Part shown: piece by piece, positions 15,895-25,996 of the stretch
Numbering within the stretch: the stretch's first letter is position 1
How the letters are laid out: each line of letters opens with the position of its first letter
Assembly: GCA_023388715.1 (NCBI GenBank)
Contig: JAEWFT010000039.1
Location: 1-28,514 of the forward strand
Origin: Pseudomonadota bacterium
GTDB lineage: Bacteria; Pseudomonadota; Gammaproteobacteria; Xanthomonadales; Xanthomonadaceae
Direction: 5' to 3'
DNA: 28,514 nucleotides
The notes under the pieces: generated by a model
Told to the model about the DNA's origin: nothing
Database searches by the model: none
Seen by the model: the letters and a program-made list of their open reading frames with translations, nothing else
Program-made: the position numbers and the translations under genes

Positions 15895-17573
15895 GTGAGC
15901 GCCGACATTCCCTCGCCCCCGGCCGCCACCGCGGCCCAGGATCCGTATCGGGTGCTGGTGGTGGAGGACGACCGCAGCCAGGCGGTGTTCGCCGAGGCGA
16001 TCCTGCGCGGCGCCGGCATGCTGGCCGAAGTGGTGGCGGAGCCCGGGCGGATGATGGAGGCGCTGGAGCGCTTCCGGCCCGACGTGGTGCTGATGGACCT
16101 GCACCTGCCGGGCATCCGCGGCACCGAGCTGACCGACCAGATCCGCGCCCGGGCGGGGTTCGAGGACACCCCGGTGGTGTTCCTGTCCGGCGACAGCGAT
16201 CCCGACCGCAGGGTCGAGGCGCTGGAGCACGGCGGCGACGACTACCTGACCAAGCCGGTGCGCCCGCGCCACCTGATCGCGGCGATCCAGAACCGCGCCC
16301 GGCGTGCACGCGCGACCGCGCGCCGACGCCCGCCGGCGGCCGATCCGCGCCAGGGCCTGCATGGCCGCGCCGCGCTCAAGCGGCTGCTGGACGCGCCGCT
16401 GTCGCGCAAGCAGGGCGGCGCGCTGCTGGTGGAGATCGAGAATGCCCCGGCCCTGCGCGAGCGTTACGGATTCGCCGATTTCGAGGCGATGATGGACCAG
16501 GTGGCGCGCCGCCTGGCCGCCCCGCCCGGCGAGCGCGCGCTGGCGCCGCTTGGGGAGCATGCGTTCCTGGTGGTGATGGAGGACGCCTCCGCGCTGCAGG
16601 AGCAGGCGCGGGTGCTGCGCGACCGCATCGGGCACCAGGTGTTCGAGGCCGACGATGAAAGCGTGCGCCTGCGCGCGGTGGTCGGGCATGCCGCGCTGGA
16701 CCAGGGCTTCCACGATGCCAGCAGCGTGCTGGCCGCGCTCGAGGAGGCCACCCGCGCCGCACGCGCGTCGACGGTGGGCGTGGCCGCCTACACGCCGCCC
16801 GAAGTCGGCGGCGCGCACGACCTCGCCACCGCGCTGGCCACCTCGCTGGCCACGGACGATGGCCGGCTGCACCTGACCTTCCAGCCGGTGGTCGCGGTCG
16901 ACGGCGGCAACGAGGCGCGATTCCAGGTGCTGGCGCGCATGCGCGACGCCGACGGGCAGGTGATCCGCGCGCGCGACTTCCTGCCGGTCGCGCGCGCCGC
17001 CCACCTGCTGGCCGAGCTGGATCGCTGGGTGCTGCGCACCAGCCTTGCGCTGGTGCAGCGGCGGCGCGCCGAGAACCGCCCGCTGCGACTGTTCCTGTCG
17101 CAGTCCTCGCGCACGCTGGCGCAGGAGGACTTCGCGGCCGCGCTGCTGCAGGCGCTGAATGAGGCTGGCGTGCCCGGCGATGCGCTGGTGATCGACATCC
17201 GGCTGGAGGATGCGCTGGTGCACGGGCTGCTGCTGGAGCAGGCCTGCGCGCAATTGCATGACGTCGGCGTGGGCTTCTGCCTCAGCCAGTTCCGCCAGGG
17301 CGAGGACGCCGATGCCCTGCTGCAGCGGCTGCCGCTGGCCTATGTGCGGCTGGACGTGGCATTCGCGGTGAGCGCCCTGCCGGAAGCCATGCGCGAGGAG
17401 CTGGCGCGGATCGTGCAGACCGCGCACGGCCTGGGCATCCAGGTGATCGGGCAGGCGGTGGAGGATCCGCAGGCGGCGGCGGCGCTGTGGACCGGCGGCG
17501 TGGATTTCCTGCAGGGCAACCTGGTGCACGAGGCGGAGCAGGCGCTCGATTACGACTTCAGGAGCGGCGCGCT

Positions 17574-17577
<4 letters not shown>
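15895..17577 (+). CDS. Response regulator with degenerate GGDEF and EAL domains
   Basis: 560-residue protein. REC domain at about 18-130 with the acidic pocket E24/D25/D26, phospho-acceptor D68 (LMDLHLPG) and K120 (LTKPV), so it should be phosphorylated. Residues about 150-290 look like a GGDEF fold with no GG(D/E)EF motif. Residues about 305-550 are an EAL fold whose catalytic signatures are lost: QVLARMRD in place of EALxR, SQFRQG in place of DDFG, VRLD in place of K-x-D, GQAVED in place of AEGVE. It is therefore probably a c-di-GMP or protein-binding effector (FimX-like in logic, but without PAS) and not a phosphodiesterase. GGAG eight bases upstream favours GTG 15895. It overlaps the hybrid kinase gene, its likely partner. 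Confidence 0.9.
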
Positions 17578-19847
<2,270 letters not shown>

Positions 19848-19856
19848 ACCCCCGCG

Positions 19857-20327
19857 TCAGCCGTCGAGTTGCTGGGCGAGGTAGTTCTGCTCGCCGAGGC
19901 GCTCGACCAGCGACAGCTGTGTCTCGATCCAGTCGACGTGCTCTTCCTCGGATTCGAGGATGTCGGCGAACAGCTTGCGGCTGACGTAGTCGTTGACCGA
20001 TTCGCAATGCGCGATCGCCTCGCGCAGCAGCGGGATCGCCTCCAGCTCCAGCGCCAGGTCCGCGCGCAGGATCTCCACCGGCGTCTCGCCGATCCGCAAC
20101 CGGCCCAGCGCCTGGAAGTTCGGCAGCCCGTCCAGGAACAGGATGCGCTCCGACAGGCTGTCGGCATGCTTCATCTCGTCGATGGACTCGTGGTACTCGT
20201 GCTCGGCGAGTTCCTTCAGGCCCCAGTTCTTCAGCATCTTGGCGTGCAGGAAGTACTGGTTGATCGCGGTCAGCTCGTTGTAGAGCGCCTTGTTGAGCAG
20301 TTCGATGACCTTGGCGTCGCCCTTCAT
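19857..20327 (-). CDS. bfr: Bacterioferritin
   Basis: 156-residue haem-containing ferritin that forms a 24-subunit iron-storage shell. Ferroxidase ligands E18, E51 and H54, haem ligand M52, and the later E94/E127-type region (ESEEEHVDWIETQ) are present, so the protein should be active. I chose the ATG at 20327 (MKGDAKVIELLNKAL) because it starts family homology and has GGAGGG five bases upstream; the longer frame to 20462 is not family-like. It is 103 bp downstream of bfd on the same strand. Its stop faces the hybrid kinase stop nine bases away, with no room for a separate terminator between them. Confidence 0.97.
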   Translation of the reverse strand: MKGDAKVIELLNKALYNELTAINQYFLHAKMLKNWGLKELAEHEYHESIDEMKHADSLSERILFLDGLPNFQALGRLRIGETPVEILRADLALELEAIPLLREAIAHCESVNDYVSRKLFADILESEEEHVDWIETQLSLVERLGEQNYLAQQLDG

Positions 20328-20430
20328 GGCGGCCCTCCGGCAGGTGTCGGGAAGCCGACAATCTACCTGCTGGGCGCGGGCGCGGGCGGAACGCGAATCG
20401 TCCGCAAACGGGAACGGGTTGCGACTGGCC

Positions 20431-20634
20431 TCAGGCGGCGTGGGCCAGCACCGGCAAATCAAGCGCCCGGCGGGCGTGCAGTTCCTGCAGCAGCTCGCCG
20501 GCCAGGCCCAGGCAGGAGCCGCAGTTGGCGCCGACGCCGGTGCGCATGGTCAACTCGGAAACGGTGCTGCAGCCGGCTTCCGCGGCCGCACGGACCTGCT
20601 GTTCGGTGACGCCGTTACAGATGCAGACGTACAT
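20431..20634 (-). CDS. bfd: Bacterioferritin-associated ferredoxin
   Basis: 67-residue [2Fe-2S] protein that binds bacterioferritin and donates the electron used to reduce and release stored iron. Ligands are C4 and C6 (YVCICNGVTE) and C38 and C41 (GANCGSCLG). The ATG at 20634 is preceded by AGAAGGT. A promoter overlapped by a Fur-like site lies upstream, and bfr follows, the classic iron-starvation/iron-storage pair. The tail is a few residues longer than in E. coli. Confidence 0.95.
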   Translation of the reverse strand: MYVCICNGVTEQQVRAAAEAGCSTVSELTMRTGVGANCGSCLGLAGELLQELHARRALDLPVLAHAA

Positions 20635-20660
20635 CGCGGCAACCTTCTGGAGTTGACGCG

Positions 20661-20693
20661 ATTGGATCGCAAACACGAATGATTGTCAACAAC
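20661..20693 (-). promoter_or_regulatory. bfd promoter with overlapping Fur-like box
   Basis: On the minus strand TTGACA (20689-20684, perfect -35) is followed after 17 bases by TCCAAT (20666-20661, four of six matches to -10), 27 bases before the bfd start. The 19 bases 20693-20675, containing GACAATCATT, match the Fur consensus at 12 of 19 positions by my alignment and cover the -35. Iron-bound Fur would repress bfd. Confidence 0.6.
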
Positions 20694-20727
20694 GGGCGCT
20701 GCTCTTCCCGTCGTTGTTGCTGGCCGC

Positions 20728-21087
20728 TCAGGCGGGACCGCGGTACCGGCAGCCCGAGGTGCAGGTCTCGTGCACCACCACCTCCGACAGCAGCGGCACC
20801 CGCGGCTTGACCTGCTCCCACAGCCAGATCGCCAGGCGCTCGCTGGTCGGGTTCTCCAGCCCCACGATGTCATTGAGGTAGTGGTGGTCGAGGCGGTCAT
20901 AGATCGGCTGGAACGCGGCCTTGAGGTCGGCGAAATCCATCACCCAGCCTAGCCGCGGGTCGGGTTCGCCGCTCACATGCAGTTCGATCCGGAACGAATG
21001 CCCGTGCAGGCGCGCGCACTTGTGCCCGTCCGGGACGTTCGGCAGCCGGTGCGCCGCCTCGATGGTGAAGGCCTTGAAGATGTCCAT
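20728..21087 (-). CDS. queD: 6-carboxytetrahydropterin synthase
   Basis: 119-residue enzyme that turns 7,8-dihydroneopterin triphosphate into 6-carboxytetrahydropterin, the first committed step to preQ0 and queuosine. Zinc ligands H13 (AAHRLP), H28 and H30 (LHGHSF), catalytic C24 (GHKCARLHG), the D67-H68 pair (RLDHHYLND) and E107 (VHET) are all present. The ATG at 21087 begins the family N-terminus; the upstream extension to 21117 is not family-like. No other queuosine gene is adjacent. Confidence 0.95.
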   Translation of the reverse strand: MDIFKAFTIEAAHRLPNVPDGHKCARLHGHSFRIELHVSGEPDPRLGWVMDFADLKAAFQPIYDRLDHHYLNDIVGLENPTSERLAIWLWEQVKPRVPLLSEVVVHETCTSGCRYRGPA

Positions 21088-21177
21088 GCGGTGTCCCTGC
21101 GGCGCCAAGGCGGGCACCTTAGGCGTTTCCCGGCGGGCTGGAAAGCCTGCGCTGCCGCCGCGCGCCGCTTCGTCCGG

Positions 21178-22203
21178 TCAGAACCAGCGCTTGCGCAGGC
21201 CCACCAGCAGCGCCAGCGCGGAGATGCCGCTCATCAGGCCCACCGCCCAATAGAACCCGCGGTTGCCGGTGTCGAAGAAGTCGGCCTGGAAATTCATGCC
21301 CAGCGCGCCCGCCACCACCGACAGGAACCCCAGCAAGGTTGCCGCCACCGTGAGCAGGCGCATGCTGCGGTTGGTGCGCAGCGCGATCCGGTTGCTGAGC
21401 ACGTCCAGGGTGCCGATCACCAGCTCGCGGATGTTCTCCACCGCATCCATCGCGTGCTGGAACTGGGTCTCCACGCCGGCAAAGGCCTCGCGGGTGTCGC
21501 GGTTGGCCTCGGGCAGGAAGTCGGGGCGCGCCAGGCTCGCGAACACGCTGCGGTGCGCCGCCAGCATCCTCCGCAGCCGCGAGGCCGCCCGCCGCATCGC
21601 GCTCAGCCGCACCGAATCCTCGTCGTGGCGGTCCTCCAGGATGTCGGCCTCGACCCGTTCGAGCTCGGCCTCGAACGCCATCACGCCCTCGAAATACGAC
21701 TCCAGCACCCAGTGCAGCAGCGAGGCCATGAAGGTGGTCGACCCCAACCGGCCCAGCCGCGTGCGGCCATGTTCGCGCTCGCGCAGGTCGTCGAGGAAGC
21801 CGATTTCCTGGCCGTGGTGGGTGACCACGAATCCGGGCCCGGCAAGGATGCGCAGCATCCGCCCCTCGAACTTCAGGTCGCCCCCCGGACTGGCGAGACC
21901 GACCAGGCACCAGACGAAATCGCCATCCACCCCGATCCGCGGCGTGGTGCCCTCGCTCCAGGCGGCCTCGCCGATCCAGGCCGGCACGTCCAGCTGGCGG
22001 CACAGCTCCGGTCCGGGCGGATCGCCCTGCACGTCCACCCACAGCAGCGCGCCCTCATCGGTGGGACACGCGATCCGCTCGGGCGCCAGCGCGTGGTCGC
22101 AGCCATCCGAGTCGTATAGGACCGCCAGCAGGCGGCTTTCCGCGCGCAGCGGCTTGCGGTCCTCGTCCGCAGCGTCAGCGGTCGCCTTGGCGGGCGTGTT
22201 CAT
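21178..22203 (-). CDS. CorA/ZntB family divalent-cation transporter
   Basis: 341-residue inner-membrane protein of the 2-TM-GxN family. It has a large cytoplasmic N-terminal domain, a long helix (about 165-280) leading to membrane segment 1 (about 283-301), the signature GMN at 302-304, a short loop and membrane segment 2 (about 315-335), ending in the basic GLRKRWF. The loop after GMN (FQADFF) and the ASLLHWVLESYF region fit ZntB-like members better than classical CorA, so zinc or magnesium are both possible. The ATG at 22203 has no obvious ribosome-binding site. It is the gene next to the integron on the integrase side. Confidence 0.88.
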   Translation of the reverse strand: MNTPAKATADAADEDRKPLRAESRLLAVLYDSDGCDHALAPERIACPTDEGALLWVDVQGDPPGPELCRQLDVPAWIGEAAWSEGTTPRIGVDGDFVWCLVGLASPGGDLKFEGRMLRILAGPGFVVTHHGQEIGFLDDLREREHGRTRLGRLGSTTFMASLLHWVLESYFEGVMAFEAELERVEADILEDRHDEDSVRLSAMRRAASRLRRMLAAHRSVFASLARPDFLPEANRDTREAFAGVETQFQHAMDAVENIRELVIGTLDVLSNRIALRTNRSMRLLTVAATLLGFLSVVAGALGMNFQADFFDTGNRGFYWAVGLMSGISALALLVGLRKRWF

Positions 22204-22372
22204 CGCAACGCCGTGAGAACAGCACACCCACGCGTGCCCCGCGCCGACGGAAGACGGACGATGGGCAGATACGGCGTCGGGATCTTGGCCATTGCGAGGC
22301 GAAGGCTAGACACGCCCGCGTGACGGCGTGCTCACGGCGACGCGGCGCACCTGGTCGCGATCAACCGGCCGC

Positions 22373-23380
22373 TTAGCGGTCCAGCGGGCTACGCACCCCA
22401 TGCCCGCCGCGGTTGAGCACGTGCGTATAGATCTGGGTGGTGGCGACGTCCTTGTGCCCGAGCAGGTCCTGGATGGTGCGGATGTCGTAACCGGCCTCCA
22501 GCAGGTGGGTGGCGAACGAATGGCGCAGGGTGTGGGCGCTCAGCGATTTCTCGATCCCGGCCTGCGCACGCGCTCGTTTCAGCGCGCGCGCCAGCACCGC
22601 ATCGTCCACGTGATGGCGATGGATTCCGCCCCCGCGCGGATCCAGCGCGCGACGGTCGGCCGGGAACACGAACTGCCAGCGGAATTCCCGGCCCGCGTTG
22701 GGATACTTGCGCGCCAGCGCACCCGGCAGCGGCGTCTCCCCGAACCCCTCCGCGAGGTCGCTTTCGTGCAGCACCTGGGCGCGTGCGATCTGCTGGCGCA
22801 GCGGCTCCTCCAGCACGCGCGGCAACATCGTGCGGCGGTCCTGGCCGCCCTTGCCGTCGCGGATCAGGATCTCGCTGCGGGCAAAGTCCACGCACTGCAC
22901 CCGCAGGCGCAGGCATTCCATCAGCCGCATGCCGGTGCCATAGAGCAGGCTGGCCATCAGCCATGTGCGCCCCTCCAGCATCGCCAGCAGGCGTCGCACC
23001 TCGTCGACCGACAGCACCGTCGGCAACCGTCGCGGCCGTTTCGCCCGCACCACCGATTCCATCCACGGCAATTCCAGCCGCAGCACGTCGCGATACAGGA
23101 ACAGCAGCGCCGATAGCGCCTGGTTCTGGGTGCTGGCGGCCACGTTGCGCTCCACCGCCAGCCCGCTCAGGAACGCGTCCACCTCCGCACCACCGAGGGT
23201 GCGCGGATGACGGCGCCCGTTCACCACGATGAACTGCCGGATCCAACCCAGATACGCCTGCTCGGTGCGCAAGCTGTAATGCCGCGCACGCAAACGCGCG
23301 CGAACTTCCTCCAACAGGCCGGCTTTGCGTACCCCGTCCGGCACCCATGCTACACCCCGCTCTTGCGCCGCCGAATCCAT
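22373..23380 (-). CDS. intI: Integron integrase
   Basis: 335-residue tyrosine recombinase that inserts and excises gene cassettes. Catalytic residues are all present: R152 (GTGMRLMECLRL), K177 (DGKGG), H283 and R286 (HTLRHSFATHLL), H309 (GHKD) and Tyr318 (TQIYTHVL). The integron-specific extra domain lies at about 220-262, with YPNAGREFRWQFVFP and HRHHV, which separates it from XerC/D. The ATG at 23380 has GGGGG five bases upstream; the frame continues upstream to 23503, but the extra part is not family-like. It is full length, so the array can probably still change. It lies beside a CorA-type gene, not ilvD as in Xanthomonas. Confidence 0.97.
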   Translation of the reverse strand: MDSAAQERGVAWVPDGVRKAGLLEEVRARLRARHYSLRTEQAYLGWIRQFIVVNGRRHPRTLGGAEVDAFLSGLAVERNVAASTQNQALSALLFLYRDVLRLELPWMESVVRAKRPRRLPTVLSVDEVRRLLAMLEGRTWLMASLLYGTGMRLMECLRLRVQCVDFARSEILIRDGKGGQDRRTMLPRVLEEPLRQQIARAQVLHESDLAEGFGETPLPGALARKYPNAGREFRWQFVFPADRRALDPRGGGIHRHHVDDAVLARALKRARAQAGIEKSLSAHTLRHSFATHLLEAGYDIRTIQDLLGHKDVATTQIYTHVLNRGGHGVRSPLDR

Positions 23381-23545
23381 TACGCCCCCAAGAGCGAACC
23401 GTATCGGGCAAGCTTCAGTGAGGAGGCGATCGACTGGGATAGGCGAAGGGATTGAATTTGCGTAGGAATTTGCCTTGACCGAAGGCAGAAGCACCCGCAC
23501 CATCGGGTCGATTCCCCGCTTCTGGGGACTACTAAGGTGTTAGAC
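23381..23545 (+). other. attI-containing leader between intI and first cassette
   Basis: This 165-bp region should hold attI, the intI promoter and any cassette promoter. The first recombination core is GTTAGAC at 23539-23545, with the crossover between G and TTAG. A weak plus-strand promoter candidate is TTGACC (23475-23480), 17 bases, then CACCAT. I cannot place the attI arm sites. Confidence 0.7.
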
Positions 23546-23561
23546 CGCTGACGGAGGGTTC

Positions 23562-23852
23562 ATGACGGTTCCAACGGCATTCGGACTGTTTTTCGTTGCG
23601 CTTGGACTCGCAAGCGTTTTGGTAGCTTGGCTGCATCCGGCGCCGCACCAGACTCTCTTGGTCAAGGCGCTGGCTTGGCCACGTAAGGCGCAAGACCGTA
23701 TCGGCATTTCGCTCGTCTCAGTCATGTTCATGGCTATTGGTGCCATGTTCGCTGTCAATGTGTCCGGTGTGAGCTGGATTCCAACTGCCGTCTGCGGCAT
23801 CGTTGTCCTGGTCACGGCCTTGGCTATCGGCCTCCACGAGCCAGCGGTCTAA
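23562..23852 (+). CDS. Cassette 1: small membrane protein, unknown
   Basis: 96-residue protein with three predicted membrane segments (about 6-24, 48-67 and 72-91) joined by a basic loop (LAWPRKAQDR). No family recognised. It is the only cassette gene here with a full Shine-Dalgarno sequence (GGAGGG, six bases before the ATG). Being first, it is closest to any cassette promoter. Its stop codon TAA lies inside the left end of attC1. Confidence 0.78.
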   Translation: MTVPTAFGLFFVALGLASVLVAWLHPAPHQTLLVKALAWPRKAQDRIGISLVSVMFMAIGAMFAVNVSGVSWIPTAVCGIVVLVTALAIGLHEPAV

Positions 23853-23906
23853 CAATTCATTCAAGCCGACGCCGCTTCGCGGCGCGGCTTAACTCAGGTG
23901 TTAGCG
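23847..23906 (+). repeat. attC1 (60 bp, short class)
   Basis: Runs from GTCTAAC to GTTAGCG. The centre is a 6-bp stem CGCCGC/GCGGCG with a TTC loop, with an unpaired A beside it and a GCCG/CGGC stem below. The right end reads CTCAGGTGTTAG, the short-class form. Confidence 0.93.
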
Positions 23907-23911
23907 CTCAG

Positions 23912-24262
23912 ATGACGGACATCCTCGCAATCCTATCTCTGCTGTCGCTAGTTCTGCTGCTGCCTTCCTTCATTTGGTCCCTAGCTTCTACTGACCGACT
24001 GTTTAAGTACCTGCAGGAGCATCACGCAGAATCTTGGACTTCTCTCGGGAGTCCGCGAGTTAGGCTTGGACGTGACTACACAGCTAGCTCTCCGCCTATC
24101 CGCTATTTCACACAATCCCAATATCTGCAAATCCCTGATTCCGCGCTCCATGTTCTTGGAGACAAGGCTAAGCGAGCACTCTACATTGCGTGCGGCGTAT
24201 TCCTGGTCTTCACCGTCAGCACTCTTTCGGAGACTGTCGGATCGGAGATGGGTTGGCTCTGA
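23912..24262 (+). CDS. Cassette 2: UspB-like small membrane protein
   Basis: 116-residue protein with an N-terminal membrane segment (about 4-26, ILAILSLLSLVLLLPSFIW) and a second at about 90-108. A soluble loop between them has the pattern HHAESWTSLGSPRVRLG and later IRYFTQSQYLQIPD. This two-helix plan with a W-x3-LGSP loop recalls UspB (universal stress protein B) and related cassette proteins. The resemblance is from memory and not strong. The ATG is five bases after the cassette boundary, with no separate ribosome-binding site. Confidence 0.75.
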   Translation: MTDILAILSLLSLVLLLPSFIWSLASTDRLFKYLQEHHAESWTSLGSPRVRLGRDYTASSPPIRYFTQSQYLQIPDSALHVLGDKAKRALYIACGVFLVFTVSTLSETVGSEMGWL

Positions 24263-24263
24263 G

Positions 24264-24353
24264 CGCTAACAATTCGTTCAAGCCGAGACCGCTTCGCGGT
24301 CTCGCGCGTGATTCACTCGCCGGCTGCGGTCCGGCTTAACTCAGGCGTTAGGC
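24264..24353 (+). repeat. attC2 (90 bp, long class)
   Basis: Runs from CGCTAAC to GTTAGGC. It shares the left arm CAAGCCGAGACCGCTTCGCGG with other long sites but has an extended imperfect hairpin in the middle. The right end reads CTCAGGCGTTAG. Confidence 0.92.
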
Positions 24354-24357
24354 GCTA

Positions 24358-24813
24358 ATGACAGCAGTGTCCCTGCTCGAACAAATCGACCAATGCGATT
24401 ACCTCTTTCTCGCTAGCATTTCTGAGCCGGAAGAGAGCAGCCTGCGCCTGATCATTCAAGAAGGACTTCGGTCTGGCCCACCTGAGACTTGGGAAATCGG
24501 CTCCGGCTCAATTGAGGGAGTTACGCCAATTGAGGTGACCTCCAACTCGCGCACGTTTGAACTCCTCTGGCCCAGCTACATAAGCTATGCGGTACGGAAT
24601 GAGTCATTCTGCTCATGGGACAAGGAAGAGACGTGGGAAGGGTCTGGCTTTCGTATCTACACACGTTCCAAGTTCCTGGATTTCGTGAGTAGCGGTACCT
24701 TCGCCACCAGCGAATACCCAGGGCCTTTCCGTCACTACGCAATTCTCTGCGCCAATCACATCATCGACATAGCGTCGCAAGAGGCGCCCAGAGTTCAGGA
24801 AATTAGCGCCTAA
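24358..24813 (+). CDS. Cassette 3: unknown soluble protein
   Basis: 151-residue acidic, aromatic-rich soluble protein without signal or membrane segment. Notable stretches are LLWPSYISYAVRNESFC, SGFRIYTRSKFLDFV and FRHYAILCANHIIDIAS, with histidines that could bind metal. The size, acidity and fold pattern remind me of immunity-type proteins, but I cannot name a family. The ATG is four bases after the boundary. The stop TAA lies within the left end of attC3. Confidence 0.78.
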   Translation: MTAVSLLEQIDQCDYLFLASISEPEESSLRLIIQEGLRSGPPETWEIGSGSIEGVTPIEVTSNSRTFELLWPSYISYAVRNESFCSWDKEETWEGSGFRIYTRSKFLDFVSSGTFATSEYPGPFRHYAILCANHIIDIASQEAPRVQEISA

Positions 24814-24916
24814 CAATTCGTTCAAGCCGAGCCCGCTTCGCGGCCTCGGCGCCGGTTTGTATGATTGAACCATCGCCGTGGCCGCAAAGCGGCCCGGCTT
24901 AACTCAGGCGTTAGGG
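24808..24916 (+). repeat. attC3 (109 bp, long class)
   Basis: Runs from GCCTAAC to GTTAGGG. The left arm CAAGCCGAGCCCGCTTCGCGG and right end CTCAGGCGTTAG match attC7 and attC8; the central variable hairpin (GCGCC…CGCCGTGGCCGC) is its own. Confidence 0.93.
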
Positions 24917-24924
24917 CTGCTGCC

Positions 24925-25335
24925 ATGAACTTCAGCGCACTTATTATAGGGACTGTTGTCGGGACACTCGCCGCCGTAGCTGCCCTCGTTATTCATGACT
25001 CGTTTGATCCTGGCTTCTACTTCTTGAAGAATCCTGTGCTGATCCTCTTCCCACTTCTCGTAGCCGGTGCTCAGGCCTTCTTCCTCGGCCTCCCCACTCT
25101 CTTAGTGCTCAATCGTTTCAGACGGCTCAACTGGATCACCGCCACGTTGTCCGGCGTAATATGCGCTTCCCTTCCGTGGCTGCTTGCTTTTCTCGGGAGT
25201 TCTGAACTCGGGACGCCCATGACTTCCTGGCTAGCACTGTTCGGTGCCATCGGTGGCGTGGTGGGCTACGCAACAGCTCGTGCAGTCAGCCCTAACAATT
25301 CGTCCAAGCCGACGCCGCTTCGCGGCGCGGCTTAA
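24925..25335 (+). CDS. Cassette 4: membrane protein whose C-terminus is encoded by attC
   Basis: 136-residue protein with four predicted membrane segments (about 5-23, 34-55, 69-89 and 97-119). No family recognised. Unlike the other cassettes, the reading frame has no stop before attC4 and continues through it, ending NNSSKPTPLRGAA at a TAA inside the site's right arm. The last 15 or so residues are therefore recombination-site DNA read as protein. I chose the ATG at 24925, eight bases after the boundary; the frame also runs back into attC3 without a stop. Confidence 0.8.
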   Translation: MNFSALIIGTVVGTLAAVAALVIHDSFDPGFYFLKNPVLILFPLLVAGAQAFFLGLPTLLVLNRFRRLNWITATLSGVICASLPWLLAFLGSSELGTPMTSWLALFGAIGGVVGYATARAVSPNNSSKPTPLRGAA

Positions 25336-25349
25336 CTCAGGTGTTAGGC
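25290..25349 (+). repeat. attC4 (60 bp, short class), overlapping the cassette 4 gene
   Basis: Runs from CCCTAAC to GTTAGGC. Matches attC1 except GTCC in place of ATTC in the left spacer. The cassette 4 stop codon lies 14 bases before the right boundary. Confidence 0.93.
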
Positions 25350-25363
25350 CCGCTTGGCACATC

Positions 25364-25921
25364 ATGGCTAACCAAACTCTCGCTCTCACGGATGCGCAAC
25401 TGACTCGTGCTATCCAGTCATGCGGAGACTTTCAGCAAGCCTTATCCGCGCTAACTTTCCTCTTGGAGGAATGCGACTACTCGGTTAAATACTCCACCGC
25501 GGCGCTACGCAAATTCCAGTGTTACGAGAACGCAGCCATTATTGCGTTCGCACGTCCCTTTGAGGTGTCCCGGGGTCGGACGGTTCTCGGTACGCGCGCC
25601 GCCGGTGTGCGGCTTAACGGGCCCGAGGAGCAGCTAAAGAGCAAGATCATTGACCTGCGTCGTAAAGTCGTCGCTCACTCGGACGACGAACTTATGCACT
25701 TCAGGATCTCCACATTGCAACCGTTTGAAGATTCCGCCGTCGCGCTTCCGGTCTTGCAGTTCCACGAGTCACTGCGCCTCGACCCAACCGACGTTGTGGA
25801 GTTGCAAGCTCTTCTCCGCAAGCTGGTTCGCGGTCTAACCGAAATGCTCTTTGCCTTGGCACAGACTCAACCGGAACGCCTCAAGGTCTACAAGCTTCCT
25901 GTTAGTTGGCCTTCCCAGTAG
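25364..25921 (+). CDS. Cassette 5: protein with HEPN-like R-x4-H motif
   Basis: 185-residue mainly helical soluble protein. DLRRKVVAHSDDEL at about 97-110 contains R100-x4-H105, the form of the catalytic motif of HEPN ribonucleases. Upstream, CYENAAIIAFARPFEVSRGR is a helix and loop that I recall in HEPN-like uncharacterised proteins. HEPN proteins are common toxins and abortive-infection effectors, but some are not nucleases, and no antitoxin gene is visible in this cassette. I chose the ATG at 25364 (MANQTLAL), 14 bases past the boundary; the longer open frame runs back through attC4. The stop is 12 bases before attC5. Confidence 0.75.
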   Translation: MANQTLALTDAQLTRAIQSCGDFQQALSALTFLLEECDYSVKYSTAALRKFQCYENAAIIAFARPFEVSRGRTVLGTRAAGVRLNGPEEQLKSKIIDLRRKVVAHSDDELMHFRISTLQPFEDSAVALPVLQFHESLRLDPTDVVELQALLRKLVRGLTEMLFALAQTQPERLKVYKLPVSWPSQ

Positions 25922-25933
25922 CGTAGAGTGCGG

Positions 25934-25993
25934 GCCTAACAATTCATTCAAGCCGACGCCGCTTCGCGGCGCGGCTTAATTCAGGTGTTAGCC
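25934..25993 (+). repeat. attC5 (60 bp, short class)
   Basis: Runs from GCCTAAC to GTTAGCC. Same as attC1 except AATTCAGG in place of AACTCAGG in the right arm. Confidence 0.93.
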
Positions 25994-25996
25994 ACT

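Noticed and set aside
14370..16169. 599-codon minus-strand frame as one gene
   Set aside because: Only the last 244 codons (from 15104) look like a real protein; the rest is antisense to the DUF4126 and response regulator genes.
22204..22372. Possible gene or attachment site between the CorA-type gene and intI
   Set aside because: No credible frame, no repeat matching attC or attI, and no clear hairpin; nothing supportable was seen.
23475..23503. Cassette promoter Pc (TTGACC-17-CACCAT)
   Set aside because: The -10 matches only three of six positions; kept as a weak candidate within the leader entry and not as a separate feature.
23527..23545. LexA-type SOS operator at the integron leader
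   Set aside because: ACTACTAA resembles one half of the Xanthomonas-type LexA site, but the other half (TTAGTAGT) is missing, and no CTGT-N8-ACAG box was found in the leader by eye.
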